Below the pieces are notes generated by a model. That model saw only the letters and a list, made by a program, of their open reading frames with translations. It was not told the DNA's origin and made no database searches. Shown piece by piece: positions 38,701 to 47,420 of a stretch of DNA of 64,000 nt. The stretch comes from Nautilus pompilius (lineage: Eukaryota > Mollusca > Cephalopoda > Nautilida > Nautilidae). The stretch's first letter is position 1, and the number at the start of each line of letters is the position of its first letter. Location of the stretch: assembly GCA_018389105.1 (NCBI GenBank), contig JACATO010001531.1, positions 62,001-126,000 of the forward strand, in the 5' to 3' direction. A program made the position numbers and the translations under genes.

Positions 38701-41700
38701 CAGCTACTCTGTTGCAACTCCAAACGATCAGCTATGCAATTTAACATGGCAACAGAGCTGCAACCCTGAGGTTCAAAGTGAATGAGGCCAACATCAGGAC
38801 CTGGCAATGTTCTCAAGGATGAAGCCATGTCATTAAACATGCTGATCGGGGAAAGGGTACAGCCTATCCAAAGCTTGAGAAAGAGGTATTTTCCTTCGTC
38901 ACTGAAAGGCACATGCAGGGTGTGGTTTCCACCACAGAGATATACACATGCATGTACTTTCTGTCTACAAAACTAAGAAAACTCAATCTATGCCTGATTT
39001 TAAGGCTTCTCAGAAATGGTGCGCACGCTTCATGGTCCACAACGGAGCTTATGCCGGCGAACCACTATTGCCCAGGAGCTACCCGATAATTATGAAGATC
39101 AGCTGTTGAGGTACCAACAGTTCATCAAACTGAGAAAACAACGTGTCTACCCCGAGTCACATAGGGAATGCCAACCAGACGCCCATGATGTTCGACCATA
39201 CCTACAACAGCACAGTTACCCCCCAGTCAGGTCAAAGACCATCACCACGGAGATGACTAGCCACGAGAAGACCCACTTCACAGTTATGCTGGGGTGTATG
39301 GCTGACGGAAGTAATCTCCTGCCATACATCATCTTCAAGAGGAAGATCATGCCAAAGGACCAGTTCCCCAGTGGTGTCCACAACCGGGTCCATGCCAAGG
39401 GGTAGATGGATGAAGTCCTCACATTAGACTAGGTGAACACCATGTTGGGCATGCTGTGCAGCAAGCTCCTATCACCAGATGCTTTCAGATGTCACTGCAT
39501 AGAGTTCATGAAGACAGCCCTGACGATGGCTTTAACAGACCTCACCATCATCTCTGGGGGTATAATATCCATGCTGCAGGTCATGGATGTAGCTTGCAAC
39601 CACCCAGTCAAGTGTGGGGTCCAGCATAGATGGGATACATGGAAGATGGAGGGCAAGCACACCATTACCCCCACTGGTTGCAGGCATCAACTAGACATGT
39701 CCACCATTGCCATCTGGATCAAAGATGCCTGGGAAGTTGACCCCTAGACCATCAAGAAGGACATCCTCACATGCTGCCTGTCCAATGCCATGGATGGAAC
39801 CGAAGATAACATCAGAGGGCAATGGCAACAATATCTACTACAACACAACTGCTATTATGACTGATGAACAGTTCTTGCATTGAAGGGAAGATGACAGCAG
39901 GGATGAGTTTGATGGGTTTTAATTTACATGCACATGATATCAATGCATGTCGCTTATCCTGTATTATATTTATTAATTCCAATAAAATTTTGAAAAAAAA
40001 AAATATTACTTGTGTTTTTGTGGTTGTATTTTACACGGAGTTTCAGTATGAACTCCTTGTTCTGTTTCTACCAATTCCATTGCCAATATCAATGATAGTC
40101 AACCCAGTGACATTCAATACTCATATCCCAAAAACAAGACACGAACAACTATCTTTTATCGATATTCAGTCAAATTGTCACATGGGATTTTCTAATGTAT
40201 ACATATGTATTATCACGCACTCATCTGTCAGTGTCGATGGCCCCAACGGTCTGGAAAAAAAGTCTGCGGCATCTGATATCTTGTATAACACATATCCAAT
40301 TTTTAAAGGGTAAACTTTCTTTAAAAAAAAACAAAAAAACACACATAATGCATGGCACTTGATGGCATATTTCATCAAATCTATACTGATAAACGTTTAC
40401 CTGATGCTCAATGAAGGCATTTTTGTATGAAACCATAACTGATAAAACAAAATTAATTAATTTAAGGCATTAATACTAAATGCCAATGTAATATATCTAT
40501 TTATTCAGGTGTGGATTGCATTATAATAAGAAAAAAGAAATTGAGAGAAGAAATTTGCACTTCTGAATGCACGAATGAATTGAATAAAGGGAAACAAATA
40601 CATGAAATAATAAAAGTGGCTTGCATCAGCTTCAAGATGAAATCTCCTGAAGTCTGACAAAATATTAACCTAAATTCTGAAATCTGCAAAGTACAAAGTT
40701 TAAGCTTTACTCATGGGCATGCAGTTTAAATAATGATTGGATGCCTCATTGGTACTCATCCTGTTCAATGTGCTCCAAATTGACTGCCTTCAATAAAACT
40801 ATTAAACTACCAAAACCAGCTTTGCTTTTAAAATCAGATTGTACAACTCCCAATTCCCTAATGAACAGGACCCCTGTTGTCAGTCAATTGACAATGCTGA
40901 TTTATTTAAAAGAGAGAAAATATTAAATCCACCAGCATACACCATGGCAAGCTCTCAAGAAGATTTTTGCAAGCTTTTTGTATGCCAAGACAGATGGGAG
41001 GCTTTACCTTTTCATTCTCCAAATACTTAATGAAAAAATATCTTGAACTTTTGCTGAAGTACTTATTGATTTGACAGTTTTTTGTCATGATTATGAATGA
41101 ATTTCTTTTTACATTGTTCAATCTTGCATAAGCTGTGCTAAAGTTCTATTTGCAGCAAGTATAAAAAAAGTACTGATACCTTCCCTTGATAGCTTCATAA
41201 ATTCAAATTCCTTCATTGAAACCCACATTTAGGTTGCTTTTGCAGCTTAGAAAAGCTTGTTCCTGCTTTATCATCCTGACTTCAATGACTGACCAAATAG
41301 TGCATGTCACCAATGAACCGTAACCTTGACTTTCATTTCCATTGTTTCTGACACATTCAGAAAATTCTCAGCATCAATCATGAAAATAATGAATCAGATT
41401 CAAATGCTGCAAAATTTTGTTTTTGCAATAAAGTCCAGCATGAGGGTGGTTTGATTTTGAAAACCAGAGACTGCAGCTCAAAACAGGTGCTAAAAATGAG
41501 GCATACAACTATGAGCATATTCTATATTTTACATTTCTTGCTTGTGTGCAATTCTCTCTCTCTCTTTAAAGTCAGATAATTCTGCCATTTTAATTCTCAA
41601 AAGAACTGCTAGTAGTTGATGCATATTTGTGCAAGGCTATTTTAGACCCAATTATATCCAAATCTGTGATATGTCAACCTATTAGTCACTTCATCTATAT

Positions 41701-44700
41701 CCAATTCACAAAAAAATAGCATTGCTTTTAGGGGGAGAAAAAAACCAAGCAAACAGAACAAGAGCATCATCTTTTTTCTTCTTCTTTTTTAGAGTCACAG
41801 GACAAAATCTAACAAGTATATAGTAAATCAACTCATAAAACTTTAGCAAAATACCATATTGGTTCTAACTGATGGCTACCCACCCACCTCTTCCTTTACT
41901 TTGAGAATATTTCAACAAATAAATATCATCTATCAAAAAATTTATTTTATAGAACATGTTGACCCTTGATCACTGCATTTACAGATACTAACTAAAAATC
42001 AGCCATCTCAGTTGGAATAAGTTGTAGTCGTAAAGTCCTTTCCTCTACTTAAGTACTACAACAAAAATTACCAAAAATTGACAAACAATAAACAAACAAA
42101 TAAACAATTAACTTCCTTATCTACATGGTTTATTAAGTTCCTGTAGTGTTCAAAAGATCTCACCTTGTTTAGCAACACTTTGGAAAGAGCACCACCTTGA
42201 GTGCAATTATTCCACTGAAGATCACATGAAATTCTAAGTAAGTGTTGTTTGTGCTAATTTTAGAAGATTATCTGCTGTTGTGCTTTTACCATATTAGGTC
42301 TTTCTATTACTACACAAATTCTTTTCTGTACATTCGCTCACTGATTTTAAATTCTTGTAGAGTTAGAATAAGAGATAGCATGCCAAAAATAGGAAGCTAT
42401 GTGATGAAACTAGATAGTGCAAACTATGCAAATCTACAATAGTTAGTAAGACAATAAAATTTATATGGAAGAAAATGAAACTGAAAGTAGATACAAAAAC
42501 CAATGAGGGAAAACTGATAATAGACCTGTCAAAGACAAGAAAGTGGATACAAAGGATTGGTTGAAGACTGAGATGTTGAGACAATGAAATAGATAAACCT
42601 TTTTACTGCTTTTCCAAACATAATAATCTATGCAATACAACTCCACAGCACTCTGAAAAAAAAAAACAAAAAACAAACAACAAACTATCTTTATCAAAAC
42701 AACTGGCCAACAAAAAGACAAACTTTAGCCTCTCACCTTGTTTTGAAAGAAAAATGATAGTAGTGTCAGAATCAGCCCAAATGGTTGGCTAAATAAAGAC
42801 ACTATTCTCTGCTGACTATGAAAGGTAGGTTGCCACACCCAATAGAAACTTGTTGGGGACTTTTTAAGGCTTACAGAACTGAGACAGTATAGAGAGACAC
42901 AAGGGTGAGTGAGCAAGTGTATACAAAGTAGTTACAACTTTTAGTTGCTGCTATGATTCAAAGTGGTTTCACCAGTTGATGTATCTTTATCAGCAGTTTT
43001 AGCAAAACATCAAAGAAAAACGAGATGACTAAATGGGAGAGAACATGCAAAGTGTGAGCACAACAGCAAGCCAAAGCCATGCAACTTTCTTCAGTAGGTT
43101 GAGGATATGCTGAATATGAGATGCATTAATCAAAATGTAGAATATTTAGATGTGATGCTCCAGTAAGGAAAGAGAAATAAAACTACAATCACGGTTTATT
43201 ATAATATAAATAATTATGCAGTACCTCAAAATATAAATTTAAAATGTTTTCTTTTAAAAAATGCATTCCATGGTAGCATACAGTACAACAGTAACCTAAA
43301 TTAAATTCAACTTTATCAGACCAATTGCATAACATGAAGTGTGCAAAATATTTAACCCCATTAAGTACTGGTAAATATTTCCATTCAGAAAATTTTAAAT
43401 GTTCTTTTGGTGGATAATACTTTCTGGTTTTTTTTCTTTTCTTAAATTTAATTATTATGAATGTAAAAAAAATTTTGCTTAGTTTTTTTTTTTTTTAAAA
43501 CATTTCCTTCTAAACCTAGGTCAATGATGCTTACAAAAAATTTTTTCAATCCCACAAATTCATAAACCATGACATCAGAACTCCATACATATTTATATAA
43601 TAAATTTTATTAAGACATCCTTAATTAGTGAAAATTAATTAACCTAACCTAACTCACATTGTTTTCTGGAGTTGGTTCATGATGTTGCAATGTGTTAGTG
43701 GAGACTTTATTCAGAATCAGGTGTTATGGTCAGGATTAGAGAAGAATCAGAACTTCTTAGAGTATCTCCATTCATGGAGAAGACAAGAAGTGTCATGGAC
43801 AGACAGAACAAATCCAATCATATCAATACGAACCGTACAAGATGTCTGATAACAACTCCATGTACAAAGACAGCAGTAGACATACAGATACATTTTAATT
43901 TATATTTTTTTTTTAGAAAATTATCTTTTTAATTACTTAAAAATTTACTAGCAGTAGTGCATTTCTAAATAATTCAAAACTATAAAAACTTAGCATGCCT
44001 TTTTATTATCAAAATAAAACAATTTAAAATTTCTTACATTTCTCTTTACTCTGAATCTGATAACCTTTTTTTTTAAAGAATTGTTGTTGTTTGATGTCTG
44101 TTTTTAAATAAAATTAAAATAAAATGTTTGACTTCATTTGCAATAATTATTTGTTTACATTCAGAGAGAGAGAGTAAAGGGAAAAAACTGATAATTATAT
44201 TTTAAACCTAATTTCAACCATCACATGAAAAAATGCAACTACATGATACCTAACCATAACATAAAGTAGACAGTGAGAGTTAACATACCTTATTTGCTGA
44301 TACATATCCCTGTTAAAATGTCATATCCAGTTTTCTTTACAAAGTGAAACAAATGTGAGGCTCATGTCAAAGCATATTTTTAACGATCTCTCTTTAATAA
44401 TTTACAAATAGACAAAAAAGTACACTAAATGCTATTTAAAAACATAATTTTCAATAGCTAAAAATATATTTCAAGCTGCCGAAAACCTTTAAACAGCATG
44501 CCATGTTTTTGTCAGCTTGAAAGTCTGGTAAAACAAGCAATGAAAAGATATTGTGTCTGCAGAAAAGTATGAATTCAATGTTTGGCAATAGTATAGTATT
44601 TTCAAACAAAGTGTAAAATTACACAACATTTGTGAGCAAGGATGTTTTGTTAATGAAGTGAAATTTTTAATATATCTGAAGATAATCCTTAAACAACTGA

Positions 44701-46888
44701 CAGGTCAAAAATCCCTGAAGTGAACTATTTTATGAACTACTAACATGTATTCAATTACTAACCAGACAAAAAAAGATAGATATTCATAAAGCTAATACTG
44801 AATTGCAGTTTGATGCAAGCATAAACTTACCTTTGAATAATTTTAACCACACATCTAATATGCATAATAACCGCTGAGAGCTCAAGATTATAAACACATG
44901 CAGCACACCACTTTGCATTTGCTCAGTGTCAATGTGAACTAAGTAAATCACCTAGTAATTGATGAAAATACACAAAACCTTCTACACATTTTTTGAGTAT
45001 GTATACTAAAATTTTTTTTAAGTATCTCAATATTCAAAAATGTTTGATAATTAGAAGAGTAAAAAAATGGGTATAAACCTATAGTAGCCATTTAAAGGAT
45101 GCCTGCCATGTCTAATTCGCGTCCAAATGCTTGGACCAGCGTAGTCAAAACAGTTTTCTGCTAATTCTGTCATCAGCATCTGTACATTCCACCAAAGGTT
45201 TTGCTAATGGAGTGACACAGGGCCATCTGACATCAGAACTATCAGATTCTACTGACTTATCAGCAAGACCAGTTTAAGCAAACCAGACAATAAACACCAA
45301 GAATTGGGACTGGAAAGCAACACACCAGCTCTGTAGGTGCTTCCAACAGCATTGTCGTCACCATCAAGGCTGCCTACCTAGCCTCAATGACAGATTCAGC
45401 AACATAATATTCCAGAGAGAAACAAATCACTTTGTAGCAAAGACAGGGTAAGGTCCAAATAGTTAAATGTGAACCCTTGGATGAACTATACTTAATTGTG
45501 GAACATCACTTATGAAAACACACTGACTTTAACAAGTTATAATATCTGGTGTAGGTGTAGTATGTTTCTTTTGTAATTCCGTATATGTAAAAAAATTTTC
45601 CAAGAAAACTTTGGGAAATGGAGGACAAAAAGATAATATACTGTTAAAATAAATTTTTTACCCATAAATGATTCAAACTGCTTATTCACAAAAATCTTTC
45701 TTTTTTCTTCTCTTTTGTTATGCTCAAATAAAAAATAATAAAAAACACACATGCACATGATTGTCATCATACCAGAAAGATGGTGTAGTGATTTCCCACT
45801 AACTGCAATTGACCTGGTATTACCTGATTATTTATCCAATGTTTGCCTATTTTTCAGACCAGCTTTATACTCTTTCAGGCTATGTCTGAACAATATAAGA
45901 TTTACTACTCAGTAGAAGATCATAACACATGCCATACCTTCAATGTCCTTAGTTCTCTATATAACCAACTACTGCTGTCACAAAACTTGTCACTGATGGA
46001 CACATTTTATTTAGAAGTAAATTACCTGCAAGTCTTTCCGAAGTTTCAACAGATCTTCATTGTCAGGATCACTTGTCAGAGATGCTTCAACCTAAAGAAA
46101 AAAGGAAAAAAAGATTTACCACAGGAAATATTCATAAATCTGTCATGTAAAGAAACTTTTTCAAGCTTTTATGGCATTAAATTTTCTAAGTGCAGAATTT
46201 GAAGAGCCAAACTGACCATCCCATACTGTTCTTGGCATCAAAAAAAAAAAAAAAGAATTCTTCGCATTTAGAACCGCTAACATTATAACGGATATCTATT
46301 TAAGGTTGGTAGAATCTCTGCACTTATACCAAAAGATCAGTTTTAATTTTCACGTGTTACTGATACTTTTTCCTAGCTTAATTTGCAAACCACCAGTGAA
46401 AATGCCAATCTCAGCTATGCATAAAAGGCAATTAGAAAACTCTAACAAACCCAAAACATATTTATACACCGAAAACTTTAAAATAATATAAACAAATCAA
46501 AACCTCTGGTGTTAAAATTACTTAAATTTATGCAGCAGTTATTTTTTAAAAATTCTAAAGTGGTGATTTACTGGAAAATGTACTAATACTTCACCGAAAG
46601 AAATCATGATTGATAACACTTAATAAGGCAAATTTTAAATTATCAGACACAGCTAAGCAATGCCAAATGCCTTTTAGCACAACTCAGCCTTGTGGTGGCA
46701 GTATTAACTTCTAGTTTTGTAAGAGTAAAATGAAGCTTCTCACGTACGGGCTGAGAATGTACCCAAACCAAGACATACTGCAGAAACTAATAACATACAA
46801 GCAAATGGCAGTTAAGAAAACGACTTTATCATACCTGTTGTAACTGCAATTTATACGTCGATAAATTTGATTGCTGTTCGTCCGCCAT
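20635..46888 (-). CDS. SMNDC1/SPF30 survival motor neuron domain protein (whole gene)
   Basis: Seven exons join as complement(20635..20781, 22173..22299, 29649..29734, 31811..31898, 34601..34755, 46026..46091, 46835..46888). They total 723 nt, or 240 residues plus stop, against 238 in the human protein. All introns are GT..AG and all phases match. The product starts MADEQQSNLSTYKLQLQQ. An acidic linker is followed by a Tudor domain at about residues 75-125 with cage residues W87, Y94, F111 and Y114 plus N116. A basic helix with EREKKRKKALKKAQRMKQLE, then GRVKRSIFASPDNINGRVGI and a KWKK end complete it. SPF30 binds symmetric dimethylarginine on Sm proteins and helps the tri-snRNP join the prespliceosome in the nucleus. 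The frame is intact throughout. Confidence 0.96.
21128..22066. mobile_element. Non-autonomous hAT element in SMNDC1 intron 6
   Basis: The 939-bp element has hAT terminal repeats: CAGCAGTTCTCAACCTTGCA on the left and CAGTGGTTCTCAGCCTGTGG read inward from the right. It is flanked by 8-bp direct repeats, ggctaaaa and ttctaaaa, which agree at six positions. No recognisable transposase is inside; the ORFs at 21328-21615 (+) and 21811-22050 (-) match nothing I know. Its right end is about 107 bases from exon 6. Confidence 0.8.
22173..22299 (-). CDS. SMNDC1 exon 6 (basic coiled region)
   Basis: The exon encodes residues 150-192: KDMLAQEREKKRKKALKKAQ, RMKQLEEERETEKNKWLEFN, AK. It is conserved with vertebrates (KEMIAQQREYKKKKALKKAQ), is highly charged and probably forms a long helix with nuclear-localisation character. 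The donor AAAG|GTCAGT at 22173 is chosen over reading on because it keeps an exact alignment into exon 7. Confidence 0.94.
22771..24000 (-). mobile_element. mariner element, family A copy 2
   Basis: The 1230-bp element in SMNDC1 intron 5 is flanked by TA on both sides (22769-22770 and 24001-24002). Read on the - strand, its 5' repeat is TTAGATCATTACAAAGGTTT followed by TGTCAGTTTT, and both ends are retained. It is the same family as the copy at 4771 but better preserved. Confidence 0.92.
22848..23806 (-). pseudogene. mariner transposase (family A), two long fragments
   Basis: The N-terminal ORF (23806-23354, 150 codons) starts MDRKGFDGILLHVFKLGHKA. It covers the helix-turn-helix region and reaches CDEKWILYDN, with the first catalytic D. 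The second ORF (23174-22848) contains LLHDNAPCHVA and SPDPYSTDYHLF, the second and third aspartates, 34 residues apart (D34D). It ends WQKCIDCDKTNFD. About 180 bases between the two fragments are frameshifted. All three catalytic aspartates persist, but the protein as it stands is broken. Confidence 0.9.
24003..25125. other. SMNDC1 intron 5, unassigned sequence
   Basis: The composition is slightly higher in GC than deep intron, and the - strand has stretches that look like decayed coding (for example KCWLNEDRWLAMPSENLFGT near 24480). I could not match these to a family. An old transposon is likely. Confidence 0.35.
25126..26138 (+). pseudogene. Unassigned repetitive ORF family, copy 1
   Basis: The first piece (25126-25242) reads MSRQCRNHPDVFCYVWGQF up to ITPEIKKIYKL. 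The second (25257-26138, about 293 open codons) begins AVLLHNGNLKPSIPIAH. It includes WKICGDLKVIGMLMGMQSGF, CCFLCLWDSR, LLPPLHIKLGLMKQFVK, EGIFVGPQIREVL and SDEHGERFHQDISAMEKRYQ. I recognise this as a protein family found in many copies in invertebrate and fish genomes, probably of transposon origin, but I cannot name its superfamily. Relative to those, a large central part between KKIYKL and AVLLHNG is missing, and CxxC near the start has become CYVW. Function is unknown. Confidence 0.7.
26480..26765 (-). repeat. Unnamed dispersed repeat, copy 1
   Basis: Read on the - strand, this shares a long imperfect alignment with 42262-42545 on the + strand. Shared parts include GTGCTTTTA, TTTCTATT, AATTCTTTTC and TCACTCA, and further on CTAGAT, AAACT and ATCTAC. 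No box A/B promoter or terminal repeats were seen. The ORF over it (26763-26539) is probably incidental. Confidence 0.5.
26766..28744. other. SMNDC1 intron 5, AT-rich, nothing recognised
   Basis: There is no coding signal on either strand. A short CA repeat lies near 28398 and several poly-T and poly-A runs are present. Confidence 0.5.
28745..29390 (-). pseudogene. Unassigned repetitive ORF family, copy 2
   Basis: This is the same family as 25126-26138 but on the opposite strand and more decayed. In successive frames the - strand gives CFLCLWNS, NANRFKIKEWPSR, KVFLPPLHIKLGLMRAL, GFLYLKEN, LKLHFLHSH and SNEHGDRFHQHTQAIETHYQ. The last corresponds to SDEHGERFHQDISAMEKRYQ in copy 1. Several frameshifts and stops are present. 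It lies about 260 bases from SMNDC1 exon 5. Confidence 0.7.
29649..29734 (-). CDS. SMNDC1 exon 5
   Basis: The exon encodes residues 122-149 and part of 150, starting VSLLKSVDPNNKRTQSDDAG and ending KKIKSK. The donor is AAA|GTAAGT in phase 2. This linker after the Tudor domain is poorly conserved but has the right length and a basic end. Confidence 0.92.
30745..31700 (-). pseudogene. piggyBac transposase relic
   Basis: The - strand reads KVWVSADSHEYVNDFHVCTG, MNFMAIPKFKEHHIFIDNFL, FMRGLYCADQLR, HPVGCECMKWWRCIFWYMLN, TAVINAFILMQ and lastly CRYCSKKMGINWELNWICEG, a cysteine-rich C-terminal finger. These follow the piggyBac order: KVWV-AD, DNFF, GVD-ADQLRSYY, KWW-Y-FWY-VN, NAYILY, C-finger. The aspartate of GVD appears as Y (GLY). 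Several stops and frameshifts are present. It lies in SMNDC1 intron 4. A TTAACCCTA at 30469 could be the element's 3' end, but no partner end was found. Confidence 0.75.
31811..31898 (-). CDS. SMNDC1 exon 4 (Tudor core)
   Basis: The exon encodes residues 92-121, QYYEATIEEILEDGSCTVTF then ENYGNTDVTQ. It supplies Y94, F111, Y114 and N116, which line the dimethylarginine pocket in SMN and SPF30. A TTTTTAG acceptor and a CAG|GTAAGA donor flank it, and it ends in phase 0. Confidence 0.95.
31899..34600. other. SMNDC1 intron 3, nothing firmly recognised
   Basis: The ORFs at 32641-32925 and 34162-34404 match no known family. A stretch at 33530-33565 (GGGGTAGCCAATTGGTTAG) looks like the 5' part of a tRNA-derived SINE but lacks a B box. 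The rest is AT-rich. Confidence 0.45.
34601..34755 (-). CDS. SMNDC1 exon 3 (start of the Tudor domain)
   Basis: The exon encodes residues 41-91 and two bases of codon 92. It begins EVIELTNELV after a CTCTCTTCAG acceptor, passes through an acidic linker (GSIETDEGADEL) and enters the Tudor domain at HTWECGDLCMAMWSDDG. It ends GGACA|GTAAGT in phase 2. W87 is the first aromatic cage residue. Confidence 0.95.
34756..36855. other. SMNDC1 intron 2, 3' part, nothing recognised
   Basis: AT-rich DNA without coding signal on either strand extends up to the left limit of the pogo element. Confidence 0.5.
37410..38673 (+). mobile_element. mariner element, family B copy 1
   Basis: The 1264-bp element is flanked by TA (37408-37409 and 38674-38675). 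Its left end contains GACTGTCAAAAAAGAATCCG, and the right end read inward is TGAGGTCTGTCGAAAAAGTA followed by TCCGACCTTA. It is a different family from the mariners at 4771 and 22771 and the same as the one at 55934. It is inserted in pogo element A just upstream of that element's recognisable transposase code. Confidence 0.92.
37601..38603 (+). pseudogene. mariner transposase (family B), broken
   Basis: The relic starts MTEHVQQRSCIKFCQK at 37601 and ends with a CVEAQGAYFEGD-type tail and TAG at 38603. The long ORF 37611-38180 holds SRRLSTSRNEDVIEKVRVIS, DEVGISKDSAHAILKEDLAL and VITGDETWVHGYDPETKAQS, with the first catalytic D. The HDNAPAH motif and SPDMVPSDFWLF follow in other frames, 34 residues apart (D34D). 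Compared with the copy at 56005-57000 it lacks roughly a dozen residues before SDEVGIS, and it has several frameshifts. Confidence 0.9.
38684..39864 (+). pseudogene. pogo transposase relic (POGK-like), element A
   Basis: Coding remains start with a helix-turn-helix (HGNRAATLRFKVNEANIRTW). A CENP-B-like domain follows (KLEKEVFSFVTERHMQGVVS), then TTIAQELPDNYEDQLLRYQQ, KTITTEMTSHEKTHFTVMLG, CMADGSNLLPYIIFKRK, DAFRCHCIEFMKTALT and MLQVMDVACNHPVK. These match the DDE_1 core of pogo/Tigger transposases. The first catalytic D is apparently N (GNANQTP where a NADQTP-type motif is expected). Two Trp codons have become TAG (after HAKG and after LTLD), and a Glu codon has become TAG after WEVDP. It is inactive. 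Confidence 0.85.
40001..42261. other. SMNDC1 intron 2, nothing recognised
   Basis: The ORFs at 39864-40313 and 40839-41121 do not match a family I know. On the - strand, 41120-40900 has a coherent stretch (FIIMTKNCQINKYFSKSSRY), but no identity can be given. Confidence 0.4.
42262..42545 (+). repeat. Unnamed dispersed repeat, copy 2
   Basis: This aligns over nearly 300 bases with the reverse complement of 26480-26765 (see that entry). I estimate identity at roughly 70 percent by eye. Both copies lie in SMNDC1 introns in opposite orientation. Confidence 0.5.
42546..46025. other. SMNDC1 intron 2, 5' part, nothing recognised
   Basis: AT-rich sequence with poly-T runs and a short GA repeat at 44164. 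A slightly GC-richer patch at 45080-45430 may be an old repeat, but no family could be assigned. Confidence 0.45.
46026..46091 (-). CDS. SMNDC1 exon 2
   Basis: The exon encodes residues 19-40, VEASLTSDPDNEDLLKLRKD followed by LQ, in phase 0 at both ends. A TTTCTTTAG acceptor and a CAG|GTAATT donor flank it. NEDLLKL-KDLQ is conserved with vertebrate SMNDC1. Confidence 0.95.
46835..46888 (-). CDS. SMNDC1 exon 1 (start codon)
   Basis: The exon encodes residues 1-18, ending YKLQLQQ, and ends with CAACAG|GTATGA in phase 0. The ATG at 46888-46886 sits in AAAAATGGCGG, a YY1-like context. I chose it because the protein start aligns with that of known SPF30 (YKAQLQQ) and no better ATG lies upstream in frame. 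Confidence 0.93.
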
Positions 46889-46917
46889 TTTTTTTTTAGG
46901 AATAACAAAAAATGGCG
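46885..46917 (-). promoter_or_regulatory. Inverted repeat over the SMNDC1 start codon
   Basis: CGCCATTTTTT at 46885-46895 and AAAAAATGGCG at 46907-46917 are perfect 11-base inverted arms around a short loop. The arm nearest the gene contains the start codon. Each arm has an ATGGCG core as in YY1 sites. In RNA the arms could pair and bury the AUG, if transcription starts upstream of 46917. Confidence 0.6.
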
Positions 46918-47420
46918 CCCTTATCCCGCAGATAAGTGGATGAAGCATTTTTTTTTTTTTTTAAATTTTTAAAGTTTACGCGTAAATTAATTGTAGTGAA
47001 TAAGTGGAGGGGGGTTTTAATTAAAAAAAAAATTCAAATCAACCTTTCGGGGGGGGTGGTTTTAAATCAGCCAGTAACAGAAGATTGCTTTCGACAATAC
47101 GACGTTTAGCAGACGGGTGCTGGGTAGGCCTCGAGTGGGATGGTGGTTGGTTTTGTATCGAATCGTTTTAACTGGTAAGTTTTGTTTTATTTATTTATTT
47201 TTGTAATTTTCGAAAAAGAAATAATGCTTTTTTTTTTGTTTGTTTTCATTTCGCCGACCACGAATGCGCGCCCGCTAGCATTTTCTCTGTTAGCTCGTTT
47301 TCCTTTAGGTGTTTGAGTCCTGCTAGTGTTATCCCGGGCTAATGGTACCACTAACAACATCGTACCAAAAGTAAGCAAGGCTCCCGCTAGTACTAGTAGT
47401 CAGCCGAGCGATTATTATTA
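46889..47420 (-). promoter_or_regulatory. SMNDC1 promoter region, possibly bidirectional
   Basis: The region just upstream of the SMNDC1 start has raised CpG (CGACGTTTAGCAGACGG near 47100, GAATGCGCGCCCGC near 47263). It also has YY1-like ATGGCGCC at 46912-46919 and no TATA box at a clear position. Several G-rich tracts occur. It is the only plausible promoter for the gene in the window. Confidence 0.55.
47090..47174 (+). other. Candidate divergent 5' exon
   Basis: On the + strand a CpG-containing stretch ends in a good donor, ACTG|GTAAGT, at 47174. This could be the non-coding first exon of a divergent transcript sharing the SMNDC1 promoter. No coding exon was found downstream within the window, so this remains a suggestion. 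Confidence 0.2.

Larger units (their letters stand above)
36856..40000 (+). mobile_element. pogo/Tigger-type element A, interrupted by a mariner
   Basis: The left part begins with TATTATACACTATTG and ATAATACGTACCCCAATTG, the style of pogo-family terminal repeats. A transposase relic starts at 38684, directly after an inserted mariner (37410-38673). A poly-A-like stretch follows AATAAA near 39981. The exact right end was not identified, so the limits are approximate. It sits in SMNDC1 intron 2 on the strand opposite to the gene. Confidence 0.6.

Noticed and set aside
42461..42916. Leucine/serine/phenylalanine-rich - strand ORFs
   Set aside because: The composition is what purine-rich DNA gives when read in reverse. 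No domain or splice support, and they overlap the dispersed repeat.
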